Shown here: positions 27,974-37,514 of the stretch, one piece after another
How positions within the stretch are numbered: the stretch's first letter is position 1
How the letters are laid out: every line of letters starts with the position of its first letter
Assembly: GCA_905478925.1 (NCBI GenBank)
Contig: CAJQKQ010000037.1
Span: 1 to 64,000, forward strand
Length of the DNA stretch: 64,000 bases
DNA from: an uncultured Verrucomicrobiales bacterium
GTDB lineage: Bacteria > Verrucomicrobiota > Verrucomicrobiia > Verrucomicrobiales > Akkermansiaceae
Reading direction: 5' to 3'
Translations under genes and position numbers: made by a program
The notes under the pieces: model-generated
Database searches by the model: none
What the model saw: only the letters and a program-made list of their open reading frames with translations
What the model was told of the DNA's origin: nothing

Positions 27974-30466
27974 TCAGGCGAGGGTGCCTTCGGTTACGCC
28001 GAGCTTTTCGGTGGCGTGGATGCGGGTAAGCAGTTGATCCGGGGTGATTTCACCGGAGAGAAGGCTGCTGTAAGCGCTGATGGTAGATGAGGCCGAGTCG
28101 CGATCTTCGTCGAGGAGTTCGATGCGGAAATTTGAGAGTCCGGTGGCGAGGAGCTGCGGAAAGAACCGGCCGCCGGTCTGAGCGCGGCCGTTGAATAGGG
28201 TGTTGCGGCAACCGACGTCCGCTTGCAGGCGGTGGAGTTGGCCGACGCGGTCTCGGAGGTGGACGGTGTGTATCTCGCAGGGGCGGCCGCAGTCCTTGTA
28301 GGTGGTGCCGGAGCTGAGGAAGGTGCAGAACACGCAGTGCTCCATATGAAACATGGGCATGTGCTGGTGGAGGGTGAGCTCGAGCCAGGACGGCGGGGTC
28401 TTTTCCAGAAGATCGAGCACCTGTGAGATGTTGAGGTCGTAGGAAATTGTCAGGCGGTCGAGGCCTGCGGATTCCATGAGTATTTTGGCAGTGATTGGGT
28501 TGGCCGCGTTGAGCGAGAAATCGCCGATTTTGATGAGGTCGGAACGGTCGCGGTAATGATGGAGGGCGGCGAGGTTGCGGAGAAGCAGTCCGTCGGGTTC
28601 GGCGCGCTCGATGAGTTTCAGGTAACCGATTTCACCGGTCTTGATGATGCGCGGGGTGGCCAGAATGATTTTAGCCGGGTTGCCGGTCGCGAGAGCGACG
28701 GCTTCCTTGTAGCGGCGGGGATCTTCGAAATCGCAGTAGATCATCGGAACACCAGCTTCTAAGGCAGCCTCTATTTGGGGAAGGGTTCGGGTCAGAACCG
28801 AAAGTGTCGGAGTGGTCGATTTGGGTGAGGTTTCCGAGGGGAGAAGCTCTTTGAATGTGATATCGGTTGCCGGTTTCTGTGATGTCGGACGATCTTCCAC
28901 AAGCGCAGCCACGAGATCGCGGCGAACTTGGTTCAGTGCGGAGAGTGGTAGATGGCAATCGCCGATGAGCTGGTTGTCGATGGATGCCAGTTCGTATGGG
29001 GTGTCGCCGAGACGGGAGAGCTGCTTGGTGAGGGTTTCGGTCGTCAGGGGGCGGCCAGATGCAGGTTCAAGATTGGATTCGGTCGAACGGATGACTTGGT
29101 TGGATGAGAGGTTGAGTGGTTCACCAGGTTGACCGCTGACTGTGAGATGGAGTGGTGATTTCTTTAGCGGTGGCTTCGCGGTCTGCCAGAATTTCCGGAT
29201 GGAAGATTCGAGCGCGGGGTCGGCGGTTTTGTATAGCGTGACGCCCGGGTGGATTCGGTCGAAGTTGATTCCGGAAAATGTCCGATGGAAAATGATGCGG
29301 TCGTTCTCTATTTTCCAGATGGATGCGCCCTGTTCGAGATCGCGATTTTCTCCTGCGTCGAAGACAATGCCATCGCCCGCCTTCAAAGGCGGGACCTGTT
29401 CCGACGGCGGTGTGTCGAGACGGATCCAGCCGTTCTGTGCCTCGGTGATTGTGCCGAGGAAGGGGCCGCGCTTTTTTCCGAACTTACCGTGGGTGAGATA
29501 GGGGTGGTTCGTGCCAGCCAGCCAGCCAGTGGAGAGCCCGCGGGAAAAGGTCATTTCGAGCTGGTATTTCTCTTCATCTGAGATGACCCGGGACGGGGTT
29601 TCCACGGCCTGCCCGGAGACGGGGCAGCTACATGCATCGAGGGCTTTCCGATAGACGCGGGTGACGGCGGCGACGTATTCGGGGGTCTTGAGGCGGCCTT
29701 CGATTTTGAAGCTTTTCACTCCGGCTTTGACGAGATCCGGGATGAGGTCGACGGCGGAGAGATCCTGCGGCGAGAGGAGGTAGCGGTGCTCGCCGAGATC
29801 GCGGGTTTCGCCATCGACAACGATCTCGTAGGGCATGCGGCATGCTTGGGCGCATTCGCCACGATTTGCAGAGCGTTGGCCGAGGGATTCCGATGTGAGG
29901 CACTGGCCGGAATAGGCGACGCAGAGTGCGCCGTGGACGAAGACTTCCAGGGGAGTGGAAAGAGCCAAGTGATCAGTGATCAGTGAAGAATTGAAGCGTT
30001 CGATTTCAGAAATGGAGAGTTCGCGGGCGAGGACGGCGCGTTCCATGGGGAAGATCGTTTCGAGGAATGCGAGACCTTGCGGGGAGGTGATGGTCATCTG
30101 GGTGGATGCGTGGATCTCTACGCCCGGTGCGATTTCTCGTGCCATTTTCGCCAGTCCGATGTCCTGGATGATGAGTGCGTCGACGCCGGCGGATGCGATG
30201 GTGCGGAGTTGCTGTTCGGCGGCCTCAAGCTCATCCGTGAAAATGAGGGTGTTCATCGCGATGAAGCCTTTCACGCCGTGCTTGTGGAGGTAGATCATCA
30301 ACTCCGGTAGATCCTCTTCGCTGAAATTGTCGGCGCGGAGGCGGGCGTTGAATTTCGGTAGGCCGAAATAGATCGCGTCGGCACCTGCTGCGACGGCGGC
30401 TTTGGCGCAGTCCCAGTTGCCCGCAGGCGAGAGAAGTTCCGGTTCGGTGTGCGGTTGTTTGTTCAA
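27974..30466 (-). CDS. Large U32-family protein (YhbU/RlhA/PrtC-like)
   Basis: An 830-residue U32 protein. The N-terminal TIM-barrel-like part begins PELLSPAGNWDCAKAAVAAGADAIYFG, and the family signature EVFVHGALCVAYSGQC occurs near residue 175 with the neighbouring Cys pair ECAQACRMPYE, residues that bind an iron-sulfur cluster in studied members. Middle and C-terminal parts carry further Cys-rich MEHCVFCTF and GRPCEIH motifs. U32 proteins are better supported as RNA or cofactor hydroxylases (RlhA, UbiU/UbiV, TrhP) than as peptidases. The length matches the long RlhA-like type with a C-terminal extension. Residues about 157-167 (SSLITDHLALS) derive from a dispersed repeat. Substrate uncertain; 23S rRNA is a possibility. 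Confidence 0.85.
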   Translation of the reverse strand: MNKQPHTEPELLSPAGNWDCAKAAVAAGADAIYFGLPKFNARLRADNFSEEDLPELMIYLHKHGVKGFIAMNTLIFTDELEAAEQQLRTIASAGVDALIIQDIGLAKMAREIAPGVEIHASTQMTITSPQGLAFLETIFPMERAVLARELSISEIERFNSSLITDHLALSTPLEVFVHGALCVAYSGQCLTSESLGQRSANRGECAQACRMPYEIVVDGETRDLGEHRYLLSPQDLSAVDLIPDLVKAGVKSFKIEGRLKTPEYVAAVTRVYRKALDACSCPVSGQAVETPSRVISDEEKYQLEMTFSRGLSTGWLAGTNHPYLTHGKFGKKRGPFLGTITEAQNGWIRLDTPPSEQVPPLKAGDGIVFDAGENRDLEQGASIWKIENDRIIFHRTFSGINFDRIHPGVTLYKTADPALESSIRKFWQTAKPPLKKSPLHLTVSGQPGEPLNLSSNQVIRSTESNLEPASGRPLTTETLTKQLSRLGDTPYELASIDNQLIGDCHLPLSALNQVRRDLVAALVEDRPTSQKPATDITFKELLPSETSPKSTTPTLSVLTRTLPQIEAALEAGVPMIYCDFEDPRRYKEAVALATGNPAKIILATPRIIKTGEIGYLKLIERAEPDGLLLRNLAALHHYRDRSDLIKIGDFSLNAANPITAKILMESAGLDRLTISYDLNISQVLDLLEKTPPSWLELTLHQHMPMFHMEHCVFCTFLSSGTTYKDCGRPCEIHTVHLRDRVGQLHRLQADVGCRNTLFNGRAQTGGRFFPQLLATGLSNFRIELLDEDRDSASSTISAYSSLLSGEITPDQLLTRIHATEKLGVTEGTLA
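29964..29994. repeat. Dispersed repeat inside the U32 gene (copy 3)
   Basis: It contains AAGTGATCAGTGATCAGTG, the clearest form of the core, and is read in frame as SSLITDHLALS between two conserved segments of the U32 protein. It shares GTGATCAGTGATC with copies at 18823 and 42781. Confidence 0.65.
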
Positions 30467-30550
30467 TGGAAGGTGAACGTAGGCGCTTGCGAAGTTTTAC
30501 GCAACCGTGATGGAGTTTTGGTGTTTGCTCAGTTGTTAAGGAGTTTTTCT

Positions 30551-32071
30551 ATGTTACCGAAAGCGAAAGGAAATTGGACGAAGGAGGAGGCGAGGCATCT
30601 GCTGAGTAGGGCGGGTTTCGGAGGCTCTCCGGATGAGATTGCAACGTTTTACCGGCTGGGAAGGGAAAAAGCGGTCGATTTCTTGCTGAACCCGAAGGAG
30701 CCGATCGAGGAGTTTGCGAAACCCGAATGGGCGGATCGGGAAAATGCGATGGAGGAGGTGCGTGAGAATTCCATGCAGCGCCGGGAGATGATGTCTTCGC
30801 TGAAGGGTAAGACCCCCGAGGAGGTCGCGAAGGTCAGGCGCGCGACCCTTAAGGAGAGGCAAAAGCAGAACCGCAGGCGATGTCTTGAGGCGCAGGGCTG
30901 GTGGTTCCGGAGGATACTTGTGACGAAGGCGCCGCTGCGCGAAAAGATGACCCTGTTCTGGCACGACCATTTTGCAACATCCATCCAGAAGGTGAAACAG
31001 CCGGTGCTGCTGATGAAGCAGAACGAGCTATTCCGTGATCATGCGTTCGGGAGTTTCCGGGAGCTGACCCAGTCTATCGTGAGGGATCCGGCGATGATGC
31101 TTTATCTGGACACCCAGAAATCGAGTAAATCGAATCCCAATGAAAATTTCGCCCGTGAGGTGATGGAGCTTTTCACCCTGGGTGAGGGGAATTATTCCGA
31201 AAATGACGTAAAGGAAGCCGCCCGAGCTTTCACTGGATTCCAGCTGAACCGCCTGAATGGAAATGTCGTTCAGCAGGTAGGTGCCTGGGACGGAGGCGAG
31301 AAGAGGATTTTCGGCAAGGTCGGAAAATTCAACGGCAGGGATGTGGTGAATCTGATTTTCAAAAAGGATGCCTGCGCGAAGTTCATGGTTGGGAAACTGT
31401 GGGAGTTCTTCGCCTACGAAGCGCCGGTTGATTCCGCGCTGGAGGATCTGGCACGGATCTTGAGGAAGGCGAATTACGAGGTGAAGCCCGTGCTCAGGGA
31501 GATTTTTCTTTCGAAGGAATTTTACGGGGAGAGGGCAATGTCGAACCAAATCAAGTGTCCGGTGCAATACCTGGTGCAGCTGCTCAAGGAGATGGAAATG
31601 GACGAAGCGCCGACGGCTTTCCCGATCACGGGGCAGGTGCAGCTCGGCCAAGTGCTCTTCATGCCTCCGAACGTGGCTGGATGGGACTGGGGCAAGGCAT
31701 GGGTCAACACCAACAAGCTGCTGACCCGCTACAATCTTGCAGGCAGCCTCATCAAGGGCAGCTCCGGCGAAAGCATGCGTGGCCGGGCGGGAATAGGCAG
31801 CATGCTGAGCATGAACCGCAGGCGGAGTATGGCTGGGGGCGGCTCGAAGGGGCCGGAGTTCGCAAAGATTGCATCCGAGGAGGAACGCAACGAGACCGTC
31901 AAGCTTGTGGACAGCCTGATCGACAGGTTCTTCTGTGTGGAGGTCCCGGCGAAGGCGCGGGCATCGTTCATTGACTACGCGAATTCGAAGAAGGATGTGA
32001 GTTTTACCGACAAAGAGCTTGGCGAGCTGTGCCACCTGATGCTGAGCACGCCCTACTACCAGCTTTGCTGA
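30551..32071 (+). CDS. DUF1800 domain-containing protein
   Basis: A 506-residue protein with the DUF1800 hallmarks: an opening W..EEARHLLSRAGFGGSPDEI, the WHDHFATS segment near residue 140, NPNENFAREVMELFTLG, and KYGVP-like FMPPNVAGWDWGKAWVNTN near the C-terminal third. It has no clear signal peptide. The ATG at 30551 is preceded by AAGGAG at 7 bp, which decides the start over an upstream in-frame candidate at 30449 that overlaps the divergent U32 gene. It is paired with the DUF1501 gene 41 bp downstream. The pair is common in Verrucomicrobia, Planctomycetes and some Proteobacteria, and its biochemical role is unknown; export of a DUF1501 sulfatase-like protein is one proposal. Confidence 0.9.
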   Translation: MLPKAKGNWTKEEARHLLSRAGFGGSPDEIATFYRLGREKAVDFLLNPKEPIEEFAKPEWADRENAMEEVRENSMQRREMMSSLKGKTPEEVAKVRRATLKERQKQNRRRCLEAQGWWFRRILVTKAPLREKMTLFWHDHFATSIQKVKQPVLLMKQNELFRDHAFGSFRELTQSIVRDPAMMLYLDTQKSSKSNPNENFAREVMELFTLGEGNYSENDVKEAARAFTGFQLNRLNGNVVQQVGAWDGGEKRIFGKVGKFNGRDVVNLIFKKDACAKFMVGKLWEFFAYEAPVDSALEDLARILRKANYEVKPVLREIFLSKEFYGERAMSNQIKCPVQYLVQLLKEMEMDEAPTAFPITGQVQLGQVLFMPPNVAGWDWGKAWVNTNKLLTRYNLAGSLIKGSSGESMRGRAGIGSMLSMNRRRSMAGGGSKGPEFAKIASEEERNETVKLVDSLIDRFFCVEVPAKARASFIDYANSKKDVSFTDKELGELCHLMLSTPYYQLC

Positions 32072-32112
32072 TTTTCTAGAAGCTAGAGTCCAGATACCAG
32101 AGAACAAAGATT

Positions 32113-33420
32113 ATGAAAACGAGACGGGATTTTATGAGGTCGGCGGTGCTGGGTGCATCGGCGACATGGACTTTACCGGGCTTCATTGACCGGACATTTG
32201 CGGAGCTCGGCGACCAGGCGCGCGACAGTTCGGTTCAGTTCGCCAGTGGCAAAGACGATACGATACTCGTCGTGCTGCAGATGGCGGGGGGCAACGACGG
32301 GCTGAACACGCTCGTTCCGTTCGGCGATGATGCCTACCACAAGGCCAGGCCGAACATCGGGAAAAAGCAGAAAGATCTGATCCAAATCGAGGATGGACTC
32401 GGGCTGAACGGAGCTATGCCTTTCCTCGGTTCGATGTTTAAGGAAGGTGAGCTTGGCGTAGTCCAAGGTGTCGGGTATCCGAATCCGAACCGCTCCCACT
32501 TCGTCTCGACATCGATCTGGGAAACAGCAGACACGAGCAACAGTTCCAACACGGGTTGGCTCGGTCGCTATTTCGACAACGCCTGTGAAGGTGTGGATCC
32601 AACGGTCGGGATCAGCTTTAATAAATCGACCCCCGAGTCGTTCGGCGCAATCAGGAATCCGGGTGTGAGCCTGAGTTCACCGGAACTATATCGCTGGATC
32701 CACGGCGGCGGCGACAAGGCACAGGCAGAGGAGTTTTTCTCCGATTTGAATCAGCCGATGGCGGCGGAGGAATTACCATCCGATGGTGGCTCGATCGATA
32801 TGCCGGCTGGCGGAAAGGTTGGCGGCGTGGTGGGGGAGTCGAACCTCGATTTCCTCGAGCGAGTGGCGCTCAATGCGCAGGTGAGTTCTAAGAAGATCCT
32901 GGAGGTCGCGGCGAAGCACAGGACAAGTGTGCGCTACGCCGGTACGCCGATCGCTCGGAACCTGAATCTCGTTTCCCGTATGATCGCCGGAGGAATGGCG
33001 ACCCGCGTCTATTATGTGAGCCATGGTGGTTTCGACACCCACACCGGGCAGGTGAATTCTCACGATCGCTTGCTGGGTCAGCTCGATTCCGCGCTGAAAT
33101 CGTTTTTCACAGATCTCAAGCAACAGGGCAACGACAAGCGAGTGGTGCTAATGACGTTTTCGGAATTCGGTAGACGAGTTAAGGAAAATGCCAGTGCGGG
33201 AACGGATCACGGCAAGGCTTCATGCATGTTCGTCGCCGGCGGCGGAGTGAAAGGCGGGCTGTATGGTAAATACCCGAGCCTCACGAAGTTGTCGCAAGGT
33301 GACCTGAACCACACCGTGGATTTCCGTAAAGTCTATGCGGACTTGCTCGGTAGCTGGCTCAATGCTCCGAACATCGGGAAGATCCTCGGAGGGGGTTACC
33401 GTGGGATCGGGTTGATCTGA
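32113..33420 (+). CDS. DUF1501 domain-containing protein, Tat-exported
   Basis: A 435-residue protein of the DUF1501 family, a relative of the alkaline-phosphatase/sulfatase fold. A twin-arginine signal (TRRDFMRSAVLGA) is followed by the family segments LVVLQMAGGNDGLNTLVPF, NRSHFVSTSIWETA, SHGGFDTHTGQ and MTFSEFGRRVKENASAGTDHG. The last two hold the probable metal-binding His/Asp residues. It is exported folded to the periplasm by Tat (inference from the signal). It is cotranscribed with the upstream DUF1800 gene. Substrate unknown. Confidence 0.92.
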   Translation: MKTRRDFMRSAVLGASATWTLPGFIDRTFAELGDQARDSSVQFASGKDDTILVVLQMAGGNDGLNTLVPFGDDAYHKARPNIGKKQKDLIQIEDGLGLNGAMPFLGSMFKEGELGVVQGVGYPNPNRSHFVSTSIWETADTSNSSNTGWLGRYFDNACEGVDPTVGISFNKSTPESFGAIRNPGVSLSSPELYRWIHGGGDKAQAEEFFSDLNQPMAAEELPSDGGSIDMPAGGKVGGVVGESNLDFLERVALNAQVSSKKILEVAAKHRTSVRYAGTPIARNLNLVSRMIAGGMATRVYYVSHGGFDTHTGQVNSHDRLLGQLDSALKSFFTDLKQQGNDKRVVLMTFSEFGRRVKENASAGTDHGKASCMFVAGGGVKGGLYGKYPSLTKLSQGDLNHTVDFRKVYADLLGSWLNAPNIGKILGGGYRGIGLI

Positions 33421-33566
33421 TCCGCGATCAAAGTCTTCTTCTGATTACGGCGACATTGGGTATCTCGATTGTTTTTATCGCGATATTTGGCCTGGCGATT
33501 GCGCTTCCATTCATTCCTGTAGCCCCATCGCTAATGCGCTAATGGCTCCGAACAAGTGGGGAATCC

Positions 33567-33586
33567 GCGACCGAAGATCGCCGCTA
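33567..33586. repeat. REP-like hairpin ending in the gpmI stop codon
   Basis: The unit GCGACCGAAGATCGCCGCTA (plus strand) has arms GCGA/TCGC, and its last bases supply the TAG stop of gpmI on the minus strand. A near copy (GCGACCGAAGCTCACCGCTA) ends in the parB stop codon at 43303-43322. Confidence 0.55.
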
Positions 33587-35119
33587 CGAAAGGAGCGACT
33601 TCCCGGTCATCTGCTCGGGTTTGTCGAGGCTGAGCATTTCGAGGAGAGTTGGTGCGACGTCGGCGAGGATGCCGTCATGCATCTGGTGTGAGGACGCGTC
33701 GTCGGCGACGTAGATGATCTCAACCAGATTGGTGGTGTGGGCGGTGTTAGGAGAGCCGTCGGCGTTGCGCATGTATTCGCAGTTTCCGTGATCCGCGGTG
33801 ATGAGGAGCTTGCCGCCGAGGCGGAGGGTTTGCTCGACGATGTCTTTGACTGATGCGTCGATGATTTCGACAGCATGGCTGGCTGCATCGACAACTCCGG
33901 TGTGGCCGACCATATCGGGATTGGCGAAATTGAGGATGACGAGGTCGAAGTCCTTGAGGTTCTCGACCACTGTCCGGGTGACTTCCTCCGCCGACATCTG
34001 GGGCTTGAGATCGTAGGTGGCGACGTCCTTCGGCGATGGGATGATGAAACGTTTCTCTCCCTTGTTTTCCTTTTCGTCGCCGCCGTTGAAGAAGTAGGTG
34101 ACGTGAGGGTATTTCTCGGTCTCGGCGATGCGCATCTGCTTGAATCCAGCTTCGGCGACAGTTTCGCCGAGGGTCATTTCGAGCGTCTGCGGGGTAAAGA
34201 TAGCATCACAGGAATACTTGCCGTCATAGACTGTGAGGGTGACGTAGTGGACGTCGGGAACCTGGCCGCGGTCGAAGCCGGTGAAATCCTTCTGGAGGAA
34301 GGCGTCGGAAAGCTCGCGGGCGCGGTCGGCTCGGAAATTGAAAAAGAGGACGACATCGCCATCGCGGATGCGCTGTGTATCGGCCTCGGTGAAGACCATG
34401 GCGGGCATGAACTCGTCGGTCTTGCTCTGCGTCTCATAGACCTCGGAAATCGCCTCGGAGGCGAGGATTTCCTTTTTCGCGCCGACGCCGTGGACGATGG
34501 CATCCCATGCGAGCTTAACTCGGTCCCAGCGCTTGTCGCGATCCATGGCGAAGTAGCGGCCGACGACTGTGGCGATTTTCGCTCCGGCCTTGGATGTCTC
34601 GTCCTCGACCTTCGAGATGAATCCCGCTCCACCGGTCGGCGAGGTGTCACGGCCATCGGTGATTGCGTGGATAAAAATGTCTTTGACCCCCGCGTCGGCG
34701 GCGAGTTTGGTCATGGCGATGAGCTGGTCCTGGTGGGAGTGGACGCCGCCGTCGGAAACGAGCCCGAGCAGATGGAGGCGGCCGGACTTGGCTTTTTCGA
34801 GCGCCTTTTTGAACACCTCGTTCTCAGCCAGCGTGCCTTCGGCGATGGCCTTGTTGATGCGGGTGAAGTCCTGGTAGACGACACGGCCTGCGCCAAGATT
34901 TAGGTGGCCGACCTCGGAATTGCCCATCTGCCCATCCGGGAGCCCGACATCCAAGCCCGATGCTGAGAGGAAGGAATGCGGATACTGAGAAAGAGTTTCG
35001 TCGTGGAAAGGGGTATTCGCGAGGAGAACGGCGTTCCCGTCCTTTTCAGCGGTTTGCTTGCCACCGGGGTTTGTTCCCCAGCCGTCGCGGATGATGAGCA
35101 CTACTGGTTTCTTCGACAT
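33584..35119 (-). CDS. gpmI: 2,3-bisphosphoglycerate-independent phosphoglycerate mutase
   Basis: A 511-residue metalloenzyme that interconverts 3- and 2-phosphoglycerate in glycolysis. It has the N-terminal RDGWG metal motif, the phospho-acceptor Ser in MGNSEVGHLNLGAG near residue 65, DGRDTSP, NFRADRAR, the C-terminal metal ligands in NFANPDMVGHTG and ADHGN, and NTAHTTN. Length and order match the iPGM family. The stop codon lies inside a short REP-like repeat. No dPGM copy is in the window. It is transcribed alone as far as visible. Confidence 0.96.
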   Translation of the reverse strand: MSKKPVVLIIRDGWGTNPGGKQTAEKDGNAVLLANTPFHDETLSQYPHSFLSASGLDVGLPDGQMGNSEVGHLNLGAGRVVYQDFTRINKAIAEGTLAENEVFKKALEKAKSGRLHLLGLVSDGGVHSHQDQLIAMTKLAADAGVKDIFIHAITDGRDTSPTGGAGFISKVEDETSKAGAKIATVVGRYFAMDRDKRWDRVKLAWDAIVHGVGAKKEILASEAISEVYETQSKTDEFMPAMVFTEADTQRIRDGDVVLFFNFRADRARELSDAFLQKDFTGFDRGQVPDVHYVTLTVYDGKYSCDAIFTPQTLEMTLGETVAEAGFKQMRIAETEKYPHVTYFFNGGDEKENKGEKRFIIPSPKDVATYDLKPQMSAEEVTRTVVENLKDFDLVILNFANPDMVGHTGVVDAASHAVEIIDASVKDIVEQTLRLGGKLLITADHGNCEYMRNADGSPNTAHTTNLVEIIYVADDASSHQMHDGILADVAPTLLEMLSLDKPEQMTGKSLLS

Positions 35120-35354
35120 AGGGACGCTGTAATCGGGGATGCTTGCCGGGTCAATGGTGATCCTCAGGTGGATACTTGAGAGGATTTGTCACAAGGGGCA
35201 CAAGCAAGATCGTGGTTTGAGCTTGGAACCTGAAATCAAAACTTGGATTCGGAGAAAGCGGGAACTGCGGGCATGGGAGAAATTACCATTTGGGTTACGG
35301 GGGTTCCAAAAGGAGGTCTTGAGGGCATCCTCGGTGACTATGCGCCCGGCTTTC

Positions 35355-35807
35355 TTATATTCCAGTTGGTTCATGGTGTGTGGAGAGTGGGAAATCCGTC
35401 ACCTGCTCCAGGGTAATGTTGTAAAGCTTTGCGATCTCCGGCGCGTCGGAAGCGCAGTAGATTTCCTGGAAGTAGATTTCCTTGATGCCGTAGGCGCAGA
35501 GGGTCTGCATGCAGGCGGTGCAAGGCATGGTGGTGGTGGCGACGATCTTGGCCTCCCCGCGCTTGAAGAGGGAACAGAGATTGATCTCGGCATGCAGCAT
35601 GAATTTTTGCCTGGCCTCGCGATCCTGCCAGAAATCCGGAGGGGCGTTGAAGCCTGGTGCGAGGCCGTTGTAGGCGGTGGCGATGACGCGGTTGTCGTGG
35701 TCGAGGGCGGCGGCGCCGACTTTTCGGTATGGATCTTCGGAGCGGAGGCTGGCGACATGGGCGAGCGCCATGGCGTATTGGGGGATGCTGAGGCGGTTGT
35801 CGGACAC
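35355..35807 (-). CDS. Deoxycytidylate/cytidine deaminase-type zinc hydrolase
   Basis: A 150-residue deaminase of the CMP/dCMP family. The zinc site is HAEINLCSL (His and proton-shuttling Glu) plus MPCTACMQTL (two Cys). The N-terminal ALAHVASLRSEDPYRKVGAAAL and NGLAPG segments are like dCMP deaminases and ComEB. It likely supplies dUMP for thymidylate synthesis, but related tRNA or drug deaminases are possible. The frame can start at a TTG (35828), but the GTG at 35807 preceded by AGGG is preferred. It is encoded by a single gene between gpmI and rarD. Confidence 0.82.
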   Translation of the reverse strand: MSDNRLSIPQYAMALAHVASLRSEDPYRKVGAAALDHDNRVIATAYNGLAPGFNAPPDFWQDREARQKFMLHAEINLCSLFKRGEAKIVATTTMPCTACMQTLCAYGIKEIYFQEIYCASDAPEIAKLYNITLEQVTDFPLSTHHEPTGI

Positions 35808-35902
35808 GGATGAAACCCTAAATTTCAAATCTCAAACATCAAGGTAAGACGATTTTCGGTGTGAGCGTTGCTTCTGGCGAGGGGCTGACATATTGAGGGG
35901 CT

Positions 35903-36799
35903 GTGACTGGAAACGCTCGGGGAACGGTGGCCGCAATCTTGGCTTTCGGGCTTTGGGGGATGTTGCCGATCTATTGGAAGCATTTGGATTTCATGAATCC
36001 GATTGGTATCGTGGCGCAGCGGACTTGCTGGACCTGCCTCGCGCTATGGCCGCTGCTGTGGTGGAGGCGGATCGGGATCAAGGCGGACGCGCGGACGCTC
36101 GGTTGGCATCTCATTTCGGGAGTCCTGATCGGCGGTAACTGGCTGATTTATGTCTGGGCCACGCTGAACGATCGGATGATCGAAGGGGCGCTGGGTTATT
36201 ACATCAACCCATTTTGCAACATGCTTTTCGGTGCACTTTGGTTCGGGGAAAGGCAGAACCGCCTACAGATGGCGGCGATTATCACGGCGTTTTCCGGGGT
36301 GATGCTGCAAATTCCCGGAGTGGGGCATTTTCCGTGGGTCGCGATTTTGCTCGGGTTGTCCTTTTCTCTCTATGGGGTGGTGAGAAAACGCTCGAAGCTC
36401 GGCGCGCTCGATGGTTTGACGGTGGAGACATCGGTGCTCGTTCCGTTCGCGCTCCTGTGGCTAATTTTTAACAGTACGAGCGTTCCAGCGGCGTTCGGGG
36501 GGAGCTGGGTGAATGCTTTGCTGCTGGCCGGAACGGGTATTGTCACCGCGATCCCGCTGCTGCTTTTCGGGTTCTCCAGCCGCAATATCCGCCTGAGCAC
36601 GCTCGGGATGCTGCAGTTTATCGGGCCGACCCTGCAATTTTTCATTGGTTGGAAGATGTATGGGGAGCCGATGACTTCAGTGCGGCTGGCATCCTTCGGG
36701 CTGATCTGGCTGGCGATTGCTCTCTACGCGGCCGACGCGATGCGGCGGCGTCGAAAACAGGCGCAAGCGGTGCTTGCGGAGGAGGCTGCGGGGAGATAG
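35903..36799 (+). CDS. rarD: EamA/RarD-family transporter
   Basis: A 298-residue inner-membrane protein with about ten hydrophobic helices and RarD-type segments: FGLWGMLPIYWK at the N-terminus, NWLIYVWA, LGYYINPFCNMLFG with FGERQNRLQ, and the repeat-two TAIPLLLFGFSSRNIRLSTLGMLQFIGPTLQF. RarD was linked to chloramphenicol sensitivity; its physiological substrate is unknown and drug or amino-acid efflux is inferred. The start is a GTG at 35903 with GAGGGG 3 bp upstream. It is followed 10 bp later by the zinc-ribbon gene. Confidence 0.87.
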   Translation: MTGNARGTVAAILAFGLWGMLPIYWKHLDFMNPIGIVAQRTCWTCLALWPLLWWRRIGIKADARTLGWHLISGVLIGGNWLIYVWATLNDRMIEGALGYYINPFCNMLFGALWFGERQNRLQMAAIITAFSGVMLQIPGVGHFPWVAILLGLSFSLYGVVRKRSKLGALDGLTVETSVLVPFALLWLIFNSTSVPAAFGGSWVNALLLAGTGIVTAIPLLLFGFSSRNIRLSTLGMLQFIGPTLQFFIGWKMYGEPMTSVRLASFGLIWLAIALYAADAMRRRRKQAQAVLAEEAAGR

Positions 36800-36809
36800 T
36801 GGTTTTCCC

Positions 36810-37514
36810 ATGTTGGATGAGATTCGTAGTTTGTTGGTATTGCAGGACAGGGATCGGCGCTTGCTCACCCTGAGGAAAGAACTCGCGAAATTACCGCAGG
36901 ACGAGGCCAGGGCGAAAGCAAAGCTGTCAGGGGATGAGGCTTCGAAGAAGAAAGCCCACGACGAGTTTCTGGCGATAGAGCTTAAAGTAAAAAAAATCGA
37001 GATGGAGGCGGAAACGCGCCGGACGACGATCAAACGGCTGAGGATACAGCAGTTTGAGACCAAGAAGAACGAAGAATACAACGCCCTCGGCCATGAGGTG
37101 ACCCGCTACGAAAAGGAAGTCGATGAGCTTGAGACCCGCGAGTTGGAGGCGATGGAGGAGGTCGATATTTTCCGGGAGAAACTAAATGAGGCGGAGGCGC
37201 AGTTGGCGGCTTCTAAGAAGGTCGTGGAAGAGGATCTCGTAACGATCAAGGAACGCCATGCGAGCATGGAGAAACAGGTTTTGGAAGTCTCTGTGGAACG
37301 GGAGAAGCTGGTTACTGATGTGCCCGAGGATAATCTTCCCATCTATGAGAAGTTGATGAAATCCAAGGATGGCATGGCAATCGCGACCCTGAAAGACGGC
37401 AAGTGTACCGGTTGCCACATGAAGGTGATCGCCTCGACCGGTATTGCCGTGCAGACCGGGAAGGAAGTCACGCAATGCGAGAACTGCGGTCGCATCCTTG
37501 CCCTGGATGAGTGA
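36810..37514 (+). CDS. Coiled-coil protein with C4 zinc ribbon (DUF164/CdsZ-like)
   Basis: A 234-residue protein: residues 1-180 form long charged coiled coils, and the C-terminus has a four-cysteine zinc ribbon (CTGCHMKV and CENCGR). This matches the C4-type zinc ribbon family that includes chlamydial CdsZ and many uncharacterised proteins across bacteria. The function is not settled; roles near ribosome or nuclease partners have been proposed. The ATG at 36810 begins the conserved MLDEIRSLLVLQDRD. The gene overlaps the next one as TGATG, so translational coupling with the isoprenoid synthase is likely. Confidence 0.83.
   Translation: MLDEIRSLLVLQDRDRRLLTLRKELAKLPQDEARAKAKLSGDEASKKKAHDEFLAIELKVKKIEMEAETRRTTIKRLRIQQFETKKNEEYNALGHEVTRYEKEVDELETRELEAMEEVDIFREKLNEAEAQLAASKKVVEEDLVTIKERHASMEKQVLEVSVEREKLVTDVPEDNLPIYEKLMKSKDGMAIATLKDGKCTGCHMKVIASTGIAVQTGKEVTQCENCGRILALDE

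Noticed and set aside
33417..33542. A hydrophobic reading frame of about 40 codons running out of the DUF1501 stop (LLLITATLGISIVFIAIFGLA)
   Set aside because: It has no ATG or GTG start and no ribosome binding site; only an internal TTG could start it. The hydrophobic run may be chance, so it is not listed as a gene.
35189..35374. A 61-codon minus-strand frame upstream of gpmI
   Set aside because: Its start overlaps the deaminase C-terminus, and the peptide is basic, shows no family resemblance and lacks a ribosome binding site.
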